DNA of 64,000 nt from Neopusillimonas aromaticivorans (lineage in GTDB: Bacteria > Pseudomonadota > Gammaproteobacteria > Burkholderiales > Burkholderiaceae_B), in NCBI RefSeq assembly GCF_030344915.1, contig NZ_CP128233.1, forward strand, positions 3,220,570 through 3,284,569. Direction: 5' to 3'. Below, piece by piece: positions 40,490-50,072 of the stretch. The first letter of the stretch is position 1. Each line of letters starts with the position of its first letter. The notes under the pieces were generated by a model, which was not told where the DNA came from, made no database searches, and saw only the letters and a list, made by a program, of their open reading frames with translations. The position numbers were made by a program, and so were the translations under genes.

Positions 40490-41359
40490 TTACAACTGCG
40501 TACCCGCGCGAAGCGGTACAAAACGAACTGATTCAAGGTCTGTGCGACTGAACGACGACAGACCGGTGCGCTCGATGAGGATGAGGCGCTGATCGGCGCT
40601 ACCCTCGGGCGCAATGAGGCGACCGCCAACTGCCAGTTGATCAAGCAGCGCTTGCGGAATCTTGATTCCCGCCGCCGCAACGACGATGGCGTCATAGGGG
40701 GCATGCGCCGGTAATCCGAGCATACCATCTGCAAATGATAAACGAACCCTCGAGCCGGTTTTCAACACGCGCAAATGGCCCCGCGCCAGATCGTGTAACC
40801 CGCGGATACGCTCGATGGCGTAGACCTCGGGAACCAGTTGCGACAAGACGGCTGCCTGGTAACCACAGCCGGCACCCACTTCGAGTACCCGCACCGGCAT
40901 ACGCTGCTCACAAACCGCAGCAATCATGCGCGCCACGACCCAGGGCTGAGAAATCGTTTGACCGTAGCCGATAGGCAGCGCAGCATCTTCGTAGGCGCGG
41001 CTGGCCAGACCCTCGTCGACAAACAGATGACGCGGTACAGCCATCATGGCAGCCAGAACACGCTCATCAGTAATACCTTGCGTGCGCAAGCGCTGTACCA
41101 TTTGAGCACGAAGACGGTCGGAATTCAGCCCCAGATTGGCGGAAGGCCCCTGTGACATAACTGCCGCCGGCCCTGCAGGCGACATTTTGCGAGCGGATGT
41201 ACCCGGTGCTGCCACCCTGGCATTGCTGTTGGATACGGTAATACCATTGCCCAGACTGGAACGCCCGAAACGATTGACCGTACCCGTTCCGAACGGGGAA
41301 TGTGTCAGGGTTTTCGCATAGCGGGCCAGCCCACCGGGAAACAGCGTCAAGCTGCTCAT
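40490..41359 (-). CDS. pcm: Protein-L-isoaspartate O-methyltransferase
   Basis: Repair methyltransferase (up to 289 aa) acting on damaged Asp/Asn residues. SAM motif VLEVGAGCGYQAAVLSQLV, VPRHLFVDEGLASRAYEDAA, IGYGQTISQPWVVARM and C-terminal GGRLIAPEG. The ORF opens at 41359 inside surE, and the first 75 or so residues are a low-complexity Ser/Ala/Asn/Pro leader. The real start may be an internal Met (for instance the one before SPAG or SQGP). Ends 12 bp before nlpD. Confidence 0.9.
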   Translation of the reverse strand: MSSLTLFPGGLARYAKTLTHSPFGTGTVNRFGRSSLGNGITVSNSNARVAAPGTSARKMSPAGPAAVMSQGPSANLGLNSDRLRAQMVQRLRTQGITDERVLAAMMAVPRHLFVDEGLASRAYEDAALPIGYGQTISQPWVVARMIAAVCEQRMPVRVLEVGAGCGYQAAVLSQLVPEVYAIERIRGLHDLARGHLRVLKTGSRVRLSFADGMLGLPAHAPYDAIVVAAAGIKIPQALLDQLAVGGRLIAPEGSADQRLILIERTGLSSFSRTDLESVRFVPLRAGTQL

Positions 41360-42062
41360 GGTAAGTTAGGTCAAGGCGCAACGGCGTTACCGACACACAA
41401 TGCTGTTCAATCGCTGCAAAATCAGTATTGGCACCCGCGTCAAACACATTGCCGACAGGCCCGATCCAGTAGACCGGCTCGCCGTACGGCGTGGCACTTT
41501 TGATGACCGGCTCAGACGGATGGCGCTTGCCCAGACGGGTGACCCGTGTTGGCCCCAGCACATCGGCCGGGACGGCAGGAATATTGACGTTGAGCAGCAC
41601 TTTGCTGTCAAGTGGCTGGGCAATGTGATGCTCGACAACCCTGCGGGCGACCTGCGCCGCGGTCTCCAGATGCTTCCAGCCCCGCTCGACGAGCGAAAAC
41701 GCAATAGAAGGAATTCCGAAAAGATACCCTTCGGTGGCAGCGGCAACCGTACCCGAATAAAGGGTATCGTCGCCAAGGTTGGCGCCGTTGTTGATCCCGG
41801 AAACCACCAGATCAGGACGAAAATCAAGCAAACCCGTCAGAGCGATGTGAACGCAATCGGACGGCGTACCGTTGACGAAGAAAAAGCCATTCGGTGCCTG
41901 ACGCACTGACAGAGGACGATTCAGTGTCAGCGAATTGGACGAACCACTGCAGTTCGTTTCAGGCGCGACCACCGTAATTTCGCCCAGGCCGGCCAGCGCC
42001 TTGACCAAGGCCTCAATACCCAAGGCGTTGTACCCATCGTCATTGGACACCAGTATGCGCAT
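41305..42062 (-). CDS. surE: 5'/3'-nucleotidase, stationary-phase survival protein (frame broken near 3' end)
   Basis: About 252 aa. Metal site MRILVSNDDGYNALGIEALV (Asp-Asp), GTPSDCVHIAL and SGINNGANLGDDTLYSGTVA, YWIGPVG. In the raw frame it runs over 100 codons into pcm without a stop; one extra base in the GGG at 41330-41332 gives a TGA at 41307-41305 and the normal length, so I end it there. Start ATG 42062; upstream in-frame codons are not needed. Phosphatase of nucleoside monophosphates; cotranscribed with pcm and nlpD. Confidence 0.9.
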
Positions 42063-42174
42063 CACGTTTCCATTGAACTGTAAGAATGTGGCCAATTGTA
42101 CCCGCTCGTGTTCACTCGTGGCTGGCTCAACGCGGTAGAATTGGCGCGCCTGGAATTAACAAAAACAATTGCCC

Positions 42175-42891
42175 ATGACCCCTTTTTTTGCCACAGCCCT
42201 CGGGCTTCTGATCATTGCCACCGCCTACCTGCTGGGTTCCATCCCGTTTGCAGTGGTGGTCAGCCGCAGCATGGGCTTGCAAGACCCGCGCACCTTCGGG
42301 TCGAAAAACCCCGGGGCAACCAACGTTTTACGATCAGGCAACAAAACCGCTGCCTTGCTGACACTGGTGGGCGATGCCCTTAAAGGTTTGGTTGCTGTCT
42401 GGCTGGCGCAATGGCTGGCCACGCTTCTGGGGCTTGGCATCTGGGTGGTTGCCGCCGCAGCTGTAGCGGTATTCCTGGGGCACGTTTACCCGGTTTTCCT
42501 GGGTTTCAAGGGTGGCAAAGGTGTAGCAACGGCCCTGGGCGTCTTGCTTGCCCTTCAGCCCCTGCTGGCCCTGGCAACGGTGGCAACATGGCTGATTGTT
42601 GCCTACGCCAGCAAATACTCTTCTCTGGCTGCCATTATGGCGGCTGTTTTTGCGCCGTTGTATTACCTGTTTGGCGGCAATATTGGCTGGCGCCTTGAGC
42701 CTGTGGTGGCATTCGCGATTATCCTGATCAGCGTCATGCTGTGTTTCAGGCATGGCGCCAACATCACCCGGCTGATGAAAGGCACCGAACCGCGTATTGG
42801 TGCCGGCAAAAAAACCACGAAAAAACAGCAAAAAACCCTAGATTTCATCAAGCGGCCAGCGCGGACGTACGGTAAACGCATGCGACCTTGA
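42175..42891 (+). CDS. plsY: Glycerol-3-phosphate acyltransferase PlsY
   Basis: Inner-membrane acyl-phosphate:glycerol-3-phosphate acyltransferase starting phospholipid synthesis. Motifs AYLLGSIPFAVVVSR, FGSKNPGATNVLRSGNK, GHVYPVFLGFKGGKGVATAL; five or so membrane segments. The raw frame ends at 42891 after a basic tail and overlaps tsaD by 54 bases. In another frame the A-rich tail ends in KKP and TAG at 42838-42840, so the true end may be there, given the A-runs at 42809-42835. Confidence 0.92.
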   Translation: MTPFFATALGLLIIATAYLLGSIPFAVVVSRSMGLQDPRTFGSKNPGATNVLRSGNKTAALLTLVGDALKGLVAVWLAQWLATLLGLGIWVVAAAAVAVFLGHVYPVFLGFKGGKGVATALGVLLALQPLLALATVATWLIVAYASKYSSLAAIMAAVFAPLYYLFGGNIGWRLEPVVAFAIILISVMLCFRHGANITRLMKGTEPRIGAGKKTTKKQQKTLDFIKRPARTYGKRMRP

Positions 42892-43869
42892 TGCGTCAAG
42901 GTCTACCAAACCGGCCTTGACACGCTGGGCTGCTGCAAATGCAATCATGGCGCCGTTATCAGTGCACAATGACAATGGCGGAAAAAACCTCACCGCCACG
43001 ACGTGCCATTTCAGACTGCAACTGGGCACGCAGATGACGGTTGGCCCCGACACCACCCGCCACGACCAGCCGCTTCAACCCCGTCTGTTTCATGGCTTTC
43101 AGTGACTTTGCTGCCAGTACATCCACAATGGCCGCTTCAGTAGCGGCCGCAAGGTTTGCCCTGGCCGCAGGAAAATCAATAGACACATCCGCCTGCAAAT
43201 TTTTCATGCGTGTCAGCACCGCTGTCTTGAGACCACTGAAGCTGAAATCAAGGTCTTTGCTGTGAAGCATCGGGCGCGGAAGGTCGTACGCGGCCGCATT
43301 GCCCTGTTCGGCCAGGCGCGATAAGGCCGGCCCACCAGGATAACCCAGCCCCATCAGTTTGGCCGATTTGTCGAAGGCCTCACCGGCGGCATCGTCCAGC
43401 GTTTCACCCAGCAGGGTGTATTGCCCTACCCCATCGACCCGCATCAGTTGCGTATGCCCCCTGAAACAAGCAAGGCCACGAACGGAAATTCAGGTGCCGG
43501 TTGCGCCAGCAACGGTGACAGCAAATGACCTTCGAGGTGATGAATGGCAATCGCCGGCAAATCGCGCGCCCAGGCCATTGACTGGGCCACGCTGGCCCCG
43601 ACCAGCAAAGCGCCGGCCAGACCCGGCCCGGCGGTATAGGCAATAGCGTCAACATCGGAAAATGCCAGCCCGGCACCGTCCAAGGCCTCTTGGGTCAGAG
43701 GCAACACACGTTGAATATGATCACGGGAAGCCAGTTCAGGAACCACCCCACCGTAATCCTGGTGCATTTCTATCTGGCTGTGGAGCGCATGCGATAACAG
43801 GCCACTTTCAGTACATACGACGGCAACGCCGGTTTCGTCACAGGAACTTTCAAAACCAAGAATAATCAT
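42838..43869 (-). CDS. tsaD: tRNA N6-threonylcarbamoyladenosine transferase subunit (frame broken twice)
   Basis: ASKHA-fold protein, about 344 aa, that with TsaB/TsaE makes t6A37 on ANN-decoding tRNAs. N-term MIILGFESSCDETGVAVV; metal His motif AIHHLEGHLLSPL; SGGHTQLMRVDGVGQY after correcting C-run 43457-43461; GGVGANRHLR; C-terminal LCTDNGAMIAFAAAQR after the A-run 42982-42987, where the net change is one base fewer or two more. Convergent with plsY. Essential gene in most bacteria, which supports sequence error over decay. Confidence 0.93.
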
Positions 43870-44039
43870 GAGGGCAGGTTATCAGACAAAACCGGTGTGG
43901 ATGTCATAAAAATACGGGTAATTACGACCCGCAAAAGCAACAGTTGAGAATGAATACGGCTTAGAATTGCAGCGTAATATTTCCTTTAACCAAGAAACAT
44001 TGGACCGAATAATTCAAAGCCTGTCTGGGAGGGCAATGT

Positions 44040-45335
44040 ATGCTGGAAAACCTGTTTAAGCTTCAGGAACATGGAACCAACCCCCGCACCGAGATTTTAG
44101 CGGGTGTCACCACATTCCTGACGATGGCCTACATCATTTTTGTGAATCCGGCCATTCTGTCAACTACTGGCATGGATAGCGGCGCCATTTTTGTGGCCAC
44201 CTGCCTGGCTGCCGCCATCGGTACACTGATCATGGCGTTTGTCGCCAACTGGCCGGTCGGCATGGCCCCCGGCATGGGCCTGAACGCATTCTTTGCGTTC
44301 ACCATTGTCGGCGCCATGGGCTACAGCTGGCAGCAAGCGCTGGGCGCGGTATTCATTTCAGGCATTATTTTCCTTTTGCTGACCGTTACCGGTATCCGCA
44401 CCTGGATCGTCGAAGGCATCCCGAAATCGCTGCGCTCGGCTATTGTGGCCGGTATTGGCCTGTTCCTGGCCATCATTGCCCTCAAAACCTCGGGCATCGT
44501 GGTGGGCAGCGAAGCCACGCTGGTCACCTTGGGCGACCTGACTGCACCCTCAACACTGTACGCCATCCTCGGGCTGTTCATCATTGCCGCCCTCGACGCC
44601 CTGAAAGTTCGCGGTGCCATCCTGATCGGCATTCTGGCCGTCACCATTCTGTCTATTTTGACCGGCCATCAGGAATTTGGCGGGGTGTTCTCGGCGCCGC
44701 CCAGTCTGGCCCCCACGTTCATGCAACTTGACATCATGGGTGCCCTGAACTTTGGTTTTGTCAACATCATTCTGGTGCTGGTACTGGTCGAGGTTTTCGA
44801 TGCCACCGGCACCATGATCGGCGTTGCCAAGCGTGCCAACCTGATGCCGGAAGGCAAGCCCAATCGTCTGGGCCGGGCCCTGCTGGCTGACAGTACCGCC
44901 ATTGTTGCCGGTTCCATGCTGGGCACCAGCAGCACCACGGCCTATATTGAAAGCACCTCGGGAGTTCAGGCGGGTGGCCGTACCGGTCTTACTGCCGTTA
45001 CCGTTGCCGTATTGTTCTTGCTGGCCCTGTTCCTGGCCCCGCTGGCCGGCTCGGTTCCTGGCTATGCCACGGCCCCCGCACTGCTGTATGTCGCTGGCCT
45101 GATGCTTCGCGAAATCGCCGAGGTCGACTGGTACGATGCCACAGAAGCCACACCGGCGGCATTAACGGCCGTCGCCATGCCCTTCACCTACTCGATTGCA
45201 AATGGCCTGGCCTTTGGTTTCATTAGCTACGTGGTACTGAAGATCATCACCGGGCGCTTCAGCCAGATCCATCCTGCAACCTTCATCGTCGCTGTTCTTT
45301 TTGTCATCAAGTACGCCTATTTTGGCGGACACTGA
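44040..45335 (+). CDS. NCS2/AzgA-type purine (adenine/guanine/hypoxanthine) permease
   Basis: Inner-membrane proton symporter of 431 aa. Starts MLENLFKLQEHGTNPRTEIL, typical of the AzgA branch, then FVNPAILSTTGMDSGAIFVA, MAPGMGLNAFFAFTIVGAMG, FVNIILVLVLVEVFDATGTM and ALLADSTAIVAGSMLGTSST. About twelve hydrophobic segments. Intact, one of the long unbroken genes here. The 170-bp upstream region holds no obvious riboswitch. A terminator follows at 45425. Confidence 0.92.
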   Translation: MLENLFKLQEHGTNPRTEILAGVTTFLTMAYIIFVNPAILSTTGMDSGAIFVATCLAAAIGTLIMAFVANWPVGMAPGMGLNAFFAFTIVGAMGYSWQQALGAVFISGIIFLLLTVTGIRTWIVEGIPKSLRSAIVAGIGLFLAIIALKTSGIVVGSEATLVTLGDLTAPSTLYAILGLFIIAALDALKVRGAILIGILAVTILSILTGHQEFGGVFSAPPSLAPTFMQLDIMGALNFGFVNIILVLVLVEVFDATGTMIGVAKRANLMPEGKPNRLGRALLADSTAIVAGSMLGTSSTTAYIESTSGVQAGGRTGLTAVTVAVLFLLALFLAPLAGSVPGYATAPALLYVAGLMLREIAEVDWYDATEATPAALTAVAMPFTYSIANGLAFGFISYVVLKIITGRFSQIHPATFIVAVLFVIKYAYFGGH

Positions 45336-45424
45336 CACCGGCAATACCCCTGCGGCTGGCAGGCGCTGCACGTGCAAAGCTCTACGTAAACCAGTACACT
45401 GGATACGCAGTAGTTGCACATGCA

Positions 45425-45446
45425 AGCGGCCTGTCAGCCGCTTTTT
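45425..45446 (+). terminator. Intrinsic terminator immediately upstream of the thioredoxin gene
   Basis: AGCGGC (45425-45430), loop CTGTCA, GCCGCT (45437-45442), then T-run to 45446. It ends only 15 bases before the thioredoxin ATG, leaving space for the GGGAG ribosome site but not for a promoter. Confidence 0.85.
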
Positions 45447-45461
45447 CATTTCGGGAGCCCC

Positions 45462-45862
45462 ATGAGCACGATCGAACTTACCAAAGACACTTTTCAGGCG
45501 GCTGTCCTAGACAGCAAACCGCTCATCGTTGATTTCTGGGCCCCTGGTGTGGCCCCTGCCGCAGTTTTTCACCGATTTTTGAAAAAGTGGCCGCTGGTCA
45601 CGATGACATCACGTTTGCCAAGGTCAATACCGAAGAGCAGGAAGAGCTGGCCGGGGCGTTGGGTATTCGCTCGATTCCCACACTCATGGTCTTCCGCGAA
45701 CAGGTTTTGTTGTTCAACCAAGCCGGTGCATTGTCAGCCAGCCAGCTTGAAGAACTGGTCGGCCAGGTGAAAACCATTGATATGGCCCAGGTTCATGCCG
45801 ATATTGCTGCCCAGCAGCAAAAGAACAAGACCAGGGTTGATGAGGTCAAAAATCACCCCTGA
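45462..45862 (+). CDS. Thioredoxin with a short C-terminal extension (frame broken once)
   Basis: About 133 aa. After correction of the C-run 45541-45544 the active site reads FWAPWCGPCRSFSPIFEKVA; in the raw frame it is lost. LGIRSIPTLMVFREQVLLFN gives the cis-Pro (IPT) region. Beyond the ~108-residue fold is a charged tail (DMAQVHADIAAQQQKNKTRV). Start ATG 45462 with GGGAG. Disulfide reductase of the cytoplasm. Convergent with a YigZ gene; the terminator hairpin overlaps both 3' ends. Confidence 0.9.
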
Positions 45863-45876
45863 TCGGGTGATTTTTT
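45849..45876. terminator. Bidirectional terminator over the 3' ends of thioredoxin and yigZ-like genes
   Basis: AAAATCACCC (45849-45858), loop CTGATC, GGGTGATTTT (45865-45874), with A and T runs on both sides. It overlaps the last codons of the thioredoxin gene. Confidence 0.85.
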
Positions 45877-46449
45877 CGATCAGCCCCTGGCCACGCGTCA
45901 GGTTGGTAAATTCAAGCTCGAAAGCCGCATAATTATCGACAGGCAACGCCAGTTGCCATGTCACGCCCTGGCCATCGAACTGTTCGTCTTCAATCATCAC
46001 GCCAAATCCCTCAAGCCGCGATCGCACCAGCGCCATGTCGGAAAAGGCGCAGGTACAGTAGCATGTCGCAAGATTGAGCAATTCAATTTTGGGTGCAGCA
46101 CGAAGGCATTGCGCCGCCGTACCCCCATAGGCACGGATCAGGCCGCCGGTACCGAGCTTGATGCCACCAAACCAGCGCACCACCAGCACAACCACCTGAT
46201 CAAGCCCCTGCCCCTCGATAGCCTGCAAAATAGGTTTGCCTGCCGTACCACCGGGTTCACCATCGTCATTGAACCGGTAGGCTTGCCCGATTTTCCAGGC
46301 CCAGCAATTGTGGGTTGCGGCCGGATCGGAATGCTGGCCAATGAAATCAGCCGCGTCGTGGGGGTCCGTACCGGGGCCGCCCACACCAGAAAGCGACTTT
46401 TCCGGACGTCTTCCTGGTACGAAACGGGTTCAGACAAGGTGTAGGCCAA
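45853..46449 (-). CDS. YigZ/IMPACT-family protein (frame broken)
   Basis: UPF0029 protein of about 198-199 aa. N-terminal SYQEDVRKSRFLVWAAPVRT, HNCWAWKIG, NDDGEPGGTAGKPILQAIEG and VVVLVVRWFGGIKLGTGGLI are signature motifs; a small ferredoxin-like C-terminal domain follows. Break: G-run 46360-46364 joins APVRTPHDAADFIGQHSD. The raw frame is open down to 45734; a length change in the T-run 45871-45876 would put the stop at 45855-45853, matching the family length, so I end it there. Role in translation-related stress is only suggested. Confidence 0.85.
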
Positions 46450-46457
46450 ACCGGTTC

Positions 46458-48058
46458 CTAAGCTTCGATACCCCGTGATGCGAGGAAATCGTCATAGCCG
46501 CCCGCATAGTCGATAATCTGACCGTCGTGCTGGATTTCAAGAATACGTGTGGCCAGACCGGAAACGAACTCGCGATCATGCGAAACAAACACCAGAGTAC
46601 CTTCGAATTTTTCAAGGGCATACTGCAATGACTCGATGGACTCCATGTCGAGGTGGTTGGTGGGTTCGTCAAGCAGCAACACATTGTGTCGCCCCAGCAT
46701 CAGGCGACCAAATGTCATGCGATTCTTTTCACCCCGGACAATACCTTGACCTGTTTGACGATATCATCGGCAGAAAACAGCAGGCGCCCCAGAACGGAAC
46801 GCATGGCCTGATCATCATCACCTGGCTGGCGGTAGTCGGCCATCCAGTCGAACAGATTCTTGTCAGACTGGAACTGATCGGACACGTCTTGCGCCATGTA
46901 CCCCATGTCAGCGTTTTCCGACCATTTGATGGTACCGGTATCGGGGGCCAGGTCACCGGCCAGCATGCGCAACAGTGTGGTTTTACCCACCCCGTTGGCA
47001 CCCACGATAGCGATTTTCTCGCCGGCTTCCACCATGGCCGAATAGCGCTGGATGACCGGGTGGTCGTAGGCTTTGGAAATGCCTTCGATGGTGACGGCCA
47101 GACGGTGCATGGCCTTCTTCTGCTCGAAACGGATATACGGGTTCTGCCGCGACGACGGTTTGACTTCAACAGTTTCCGACTTGATGCGGTCAATTTGCTT
47201 GAGACGCGACGTGGCCTGACGCGACTTGGACTTGTTGGCGGCAAAACGGCGCACGAAGTCTTGCAATTCGGCCACACGCTCTTTGGCCTTGGCATTGACG
47301 GCACTGATACGCTCGCGCGCCTGGGCAGCGGCCAGCATGTAGTCATCGTAGTTGCCCGGGTACACGCGCAATTCACGGTAATCAAGGTCGGCCATGTGCG
47401 TACACACCTGATTCAGGAAGTGACGATCGTGGCTGATGATGATCATGGTGCTTTGGTAGCCATTCAACACATTTTCGAGCCAGCGAATGGTGTTGATATC
47501 GAGGTTGTTGGTGGGCTCATCAAGCAACAGGACATCGGGGTTCGAAAACAGTGCCTGCGCCAGCAAAACACGCAGTTTCCAGCCCGGAGCGATTTCGCGC
47601 ATGGGCAGGTTATGCTGCTCGACCGGAATCTCAAGGCCCAGCAACAATTCGCCGGCACGAGCCTCGGCCGTGTAGCCGTCGTACTCAGCGAACTTGGCCT
47701 CGAGATTGGCCGCTTCCATGTAGTCTTCTTCGGTGGCGTCGGGGTTGGCATAAATGGCATCACGACGACTCATGACGTCCCACATTTCTGCGTGGCCCAT
47801 GAGTACGACATCAAGGACACGGATGTCTTCGTAGGCGAACTGGTCTTGACGCAGTTTGCCCAGACGCACACCGGGTTCGAGTGAAACGTTGCCCGAACTG
47901 GGCTCGAGATCACCACCGATGATTTTCATGAAGGTTGATTTGCCAGAGCCATTGGCCCCGATCAGACCGTAACGGTTGCCTTCGCCGAACTTGACGCTGA
48001 CATTTTCAAACAGCGGCTTGGGACCAAACTGGATCGTAAGATTTGCGGTAGAGATCAC
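46458..48058 (-). CDS. ABC-F ATPase, YbiT type (frame broken once)
   Basis: Soluble double-ABC protein of about 533 aa thought to act on ribosomes. First cassette Walker A LIGANGSGKSTFMKIIGGDL and Walker B VLLLDEPTNNLDINTIRWLE; linker with charged helices; second cassette IVGANGVGKTTLLRMLAGDL, then VLSGGEKNRMTFGRLMLG (joined after C-run 46732-46735) and LLDEPTNHLDMESIESLQY. I start at GTG 48058 (VISTANLTIQFG) because the family begins there; the longer ORF start lies within the hairpin repeat. Lies downstream of the LD-carboxypeptidase. Confidence 0.92.
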
Positions 48059-48113
48059 TTGAAGCGTTTCACCAAAACAGTAAAAATAAGGGTAACCCCG
48101 CAGTTTAACAAGG

Positions 48114-48188
48114 AAAACCTGCAAGTGCTGGTTTAGTTAAAACCAGCAAGTGCTGGTTTAGTTAAAACCTGCAAGTGCTGGTTTAGTT
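48114..48188 (-). repeat. Triplicated 25-bp repeat, each copy a terminator-like hairpin
   Basis: Unit AAAACCNGCAAGTGCTGGTTTAGTT form occurs at 48114-48138, 48139-48163 and 48164-48188 (N is T, A, T). On the minus strand each reads as AACCAGC / ACTT / GC(T/A)GGTTTT, the hairpin-plus-U pattern of an intrinsic terminator; the central copy is a perfect palindrome. A diverged fourth copy (48189-48210) touches the end of the LD-carboxypeptidase gene. The array separates that gene from the ABC-F gene downstream. Confidence 0.85.
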
Positions 48189-48207
48189 AAAAACGGAACC
48201 TGCCGGT

Positions 48208-49226
48208 TTAATGTTCGTGTTCGTCGAGCACCAGATGGGCCATGCCCTTTTCAGTGGCAATACCCACTACCCGGCCTACCGGCAGGGTCGCCTTGACCTT
48301 GATATGACCGTACGGCAAGCCCGTGACCACCGGCACCTTGACGGTCGAACGCAACCACTTGATGACACTGGGCATGTCAAAGCCATTGTCAGGAGCCCCC
48401 AGCTTGTAACCATTGAAGTGGCCAAGCACAATCGTCTTCTGGCGCTCAAGAATGCCAGCCTGCCAGAGCTGGGCCAGCATGCGCTCGACACGGTAGGGAT
48501 GCTCGGAAATGTCTTCCAGGAACAGAATGCCCCCATCGATGTCGGGCATGTAGGGGTACCCACCAGCGAGGCCACCATGGCCAGATTGCCGCCCCACAAG
48601 ACCCCGCGTGCATCGACCCGGTCAGCATCGGGCGATTCAAAACTGAGGATCTCAAGTTGCCCGCTCAGGGTTTCCACGAACAAATCGGCCGTCAGATCAT
48701 CCAGTTTTTTGCACCGAAGTCACCTACCGCCATCGGCCCGGAAAAACTGTGCGCCCCGGTTTTAGCCAGCAACGCCAGATTGAACAGCGTAAAGTCGCTA
48801 AGGCCGACAAACGTCTTGCCGCTTTGAGCGACCGCGTTCCAGTCAATAAGGGGCAACAGGCGGCTGAGCCCATACCCCCGCGCGTGGCCATGACAACCGG
48901 ATGCTTTTGTTTCAGCGCCCGATTGATGCCAGCCAGACGCTGACGATCGGTACCGGCAAACCGTTCATGTACCGCCAGTGCTGTGCGATCAACCGTGGTC
49001 TTGAACCCCAAACGCTTCAGGCGCTTGCAGGCACGCTCAAGGTCGGCCGGTTCTGGCACGGCACCCGACGGTGAGATCAGATAGATACCCCGGGGTTGGT
49101 CACGCCGGCACCCGCGTCGATGACAGGATGATCATGACGCTGACCCGATGCATGATCAACTTCGACCGAACCAGTATGATCCCGGTATACAGCAGCCGCC
49201 GGACCGGCAGTTTTCTTTTTGGCCAT
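48208..49226 (-). CDS. LD-carboxypeptidase, S66 family (frame broken four times)
   Basis: About 340 aa after four one-base corrections (near 49088-49093, 48881-48885, 48706-48711 and 48559-48562). Assembled motifs: GIYLISPSGAVPEPADLERA, MATRGGYGLSRLLPLIDW, FVGLSDFTLFNL with the nucleophile Ser, GVLWGGNLAMVASLVG, GILFLEDISEHPYRVERMLA and VLGHFNGYK. The enzyme removes D-Ala from tetrapeptides in murein recycling. N-terminal residues MAKKKTAG and a long spacer precede the domain; ATG 49226 has AAGG upstream. Four short runs in 1 kb is the densest in the window; gene decay is possible but all pieces are well conserved. Confidence 0.85.
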
Positions 49227-49340
49227 GGTGCCTTGTCTTGAAGAGTTCAGATTGAACGGGGCCGGAAGGGACGCCTCTTCAACAGAATCGCGTCACAACC
49301 TTCCGCCAAGTGTAATTATGAATGATCAGCAGCGCGGGAC

Positions 49341-49385
49341 GTAAAAATAACCAAAGCCCCTTGACACTGAACAAGGAGGGCTTGG
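49341..49385 (-). terminator. Intrinsic terminator after tadA
   Basis: On the minus strand CCAAGCCCTCCTTG (49385-49372) pairs imperfectly with CAAGGGGCTTTGG (49363-49351), followed by TTATTTTTA. It starts two bases after the tadA stop. Confidence 0.75.
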
Positions 49386-49386
49386 C

Positions 49387-49932
49387 TTACCCTGCGCTGC
49401 CCCCCACCTGCTCATCCGACGCCGCAGCACCACCTTGAAACGCGAGTTTTTGCAAACGAATCTGGGCACGACGCTGACGGAAAAAATCAGACAGCGCCTG
49501 CCCGCAGGCCTCGGCCATCAGCCCGCCCGAAACTGCGGTGTGGTGGTTGATTTGTGAAACAGAGGCCAGATCAAGCACACTGCCGCACGCCCCGGTTTTA
49601 AGGTCGGCCGCGCCAAACACCACATGAGCGACACGGGCGTGCATCATGGCCCCCATGCACATGACACAAGGCTCAAGGGTGACGTAAACACGGGTATCGG
49701 GTAAACGGTAGTTGCCGACGCGTCGGGCGGCATCGCGTAACGCCACCACTTCGGCATGGGCGGTTGGATCGTGATCGATTATGGTACGGTTATACCCTTG
49801 CCCAAGCAGATTGCCCTGCGGGTCCAGGACAACCGCACCCACAGGCACTTCACCGAGCCCAGCGGCAAGGGCCGCTTGCGCAAGCGCCAGCTGCATGCCC
49901 GTGCGATCAAGCTCGGAAAACAGATCGGACAT
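49387..49932 (-). CDS. tadA: tRNA-specific adenosine deaminase
   Basis: 181 aa; deaminates A34 to inosine in tRNA-Arg(ACG). Zinc/catalytic site PTAHAEVVALRDAARR (His and Glu) and EPCVMCMGAMMHARV (two Cys). Start MSDLFSELDRTGMQLALAQA at ATG 49932. C-terminal end is a Gly/Ala-rich tail. Intact. Confidence 0.95.
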   Translation of the reverse strand: MSDLFSELDRTGMQLALAQAALAAGLGEVPVGAVVLDPQGNLLGQGYNRTIIDHDPTAHAEVVALRDAARRVGNYRLPDTRVYVTLEPCVMCMGAMMHARVAHVVFGAADLKTGACGSVLDLASVSQINHHTAVSGGLMAEACGQALSDFFRQRRAQIRLQKLAFQGGAAASDEQVGGSAG

Positions 49933-50072
49933 AGAATTTGCGTGAATTGAACATGCTATTGGCATGGAGTGAACTTGCGTAAACTCAAGTTTTTTGTCAG
50001 TCTACGTTATTAGAACCCGACTTTTATTAGAATCACACTTTAACTTAATTAATAACCCGTCAGGAGACGAGA

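Noticed and set aside
41067..42062. A SurE-Pcm overlapping or fused reading frame.
   Set aside because: The extension past 41305 is out of frame with pcm and lacks any motif; a short GGG run explains it.
43870..44039. A purine riboswitch upstream of the purine permease.
   Set aside because: I looked for the paired helices and conserved junction bases of the purine aptamer and did not see them.
46547..47884. A 445-codon open frame on the plus strand.
   Set aside because: It is antisense to the conserved ABC-F gene, has shadow-like composition and no family motif.
48114..48188. Possible mini CRISPR array.
   Set aside because: The units are contiguous with no unique spacers, and no cas genes are present.
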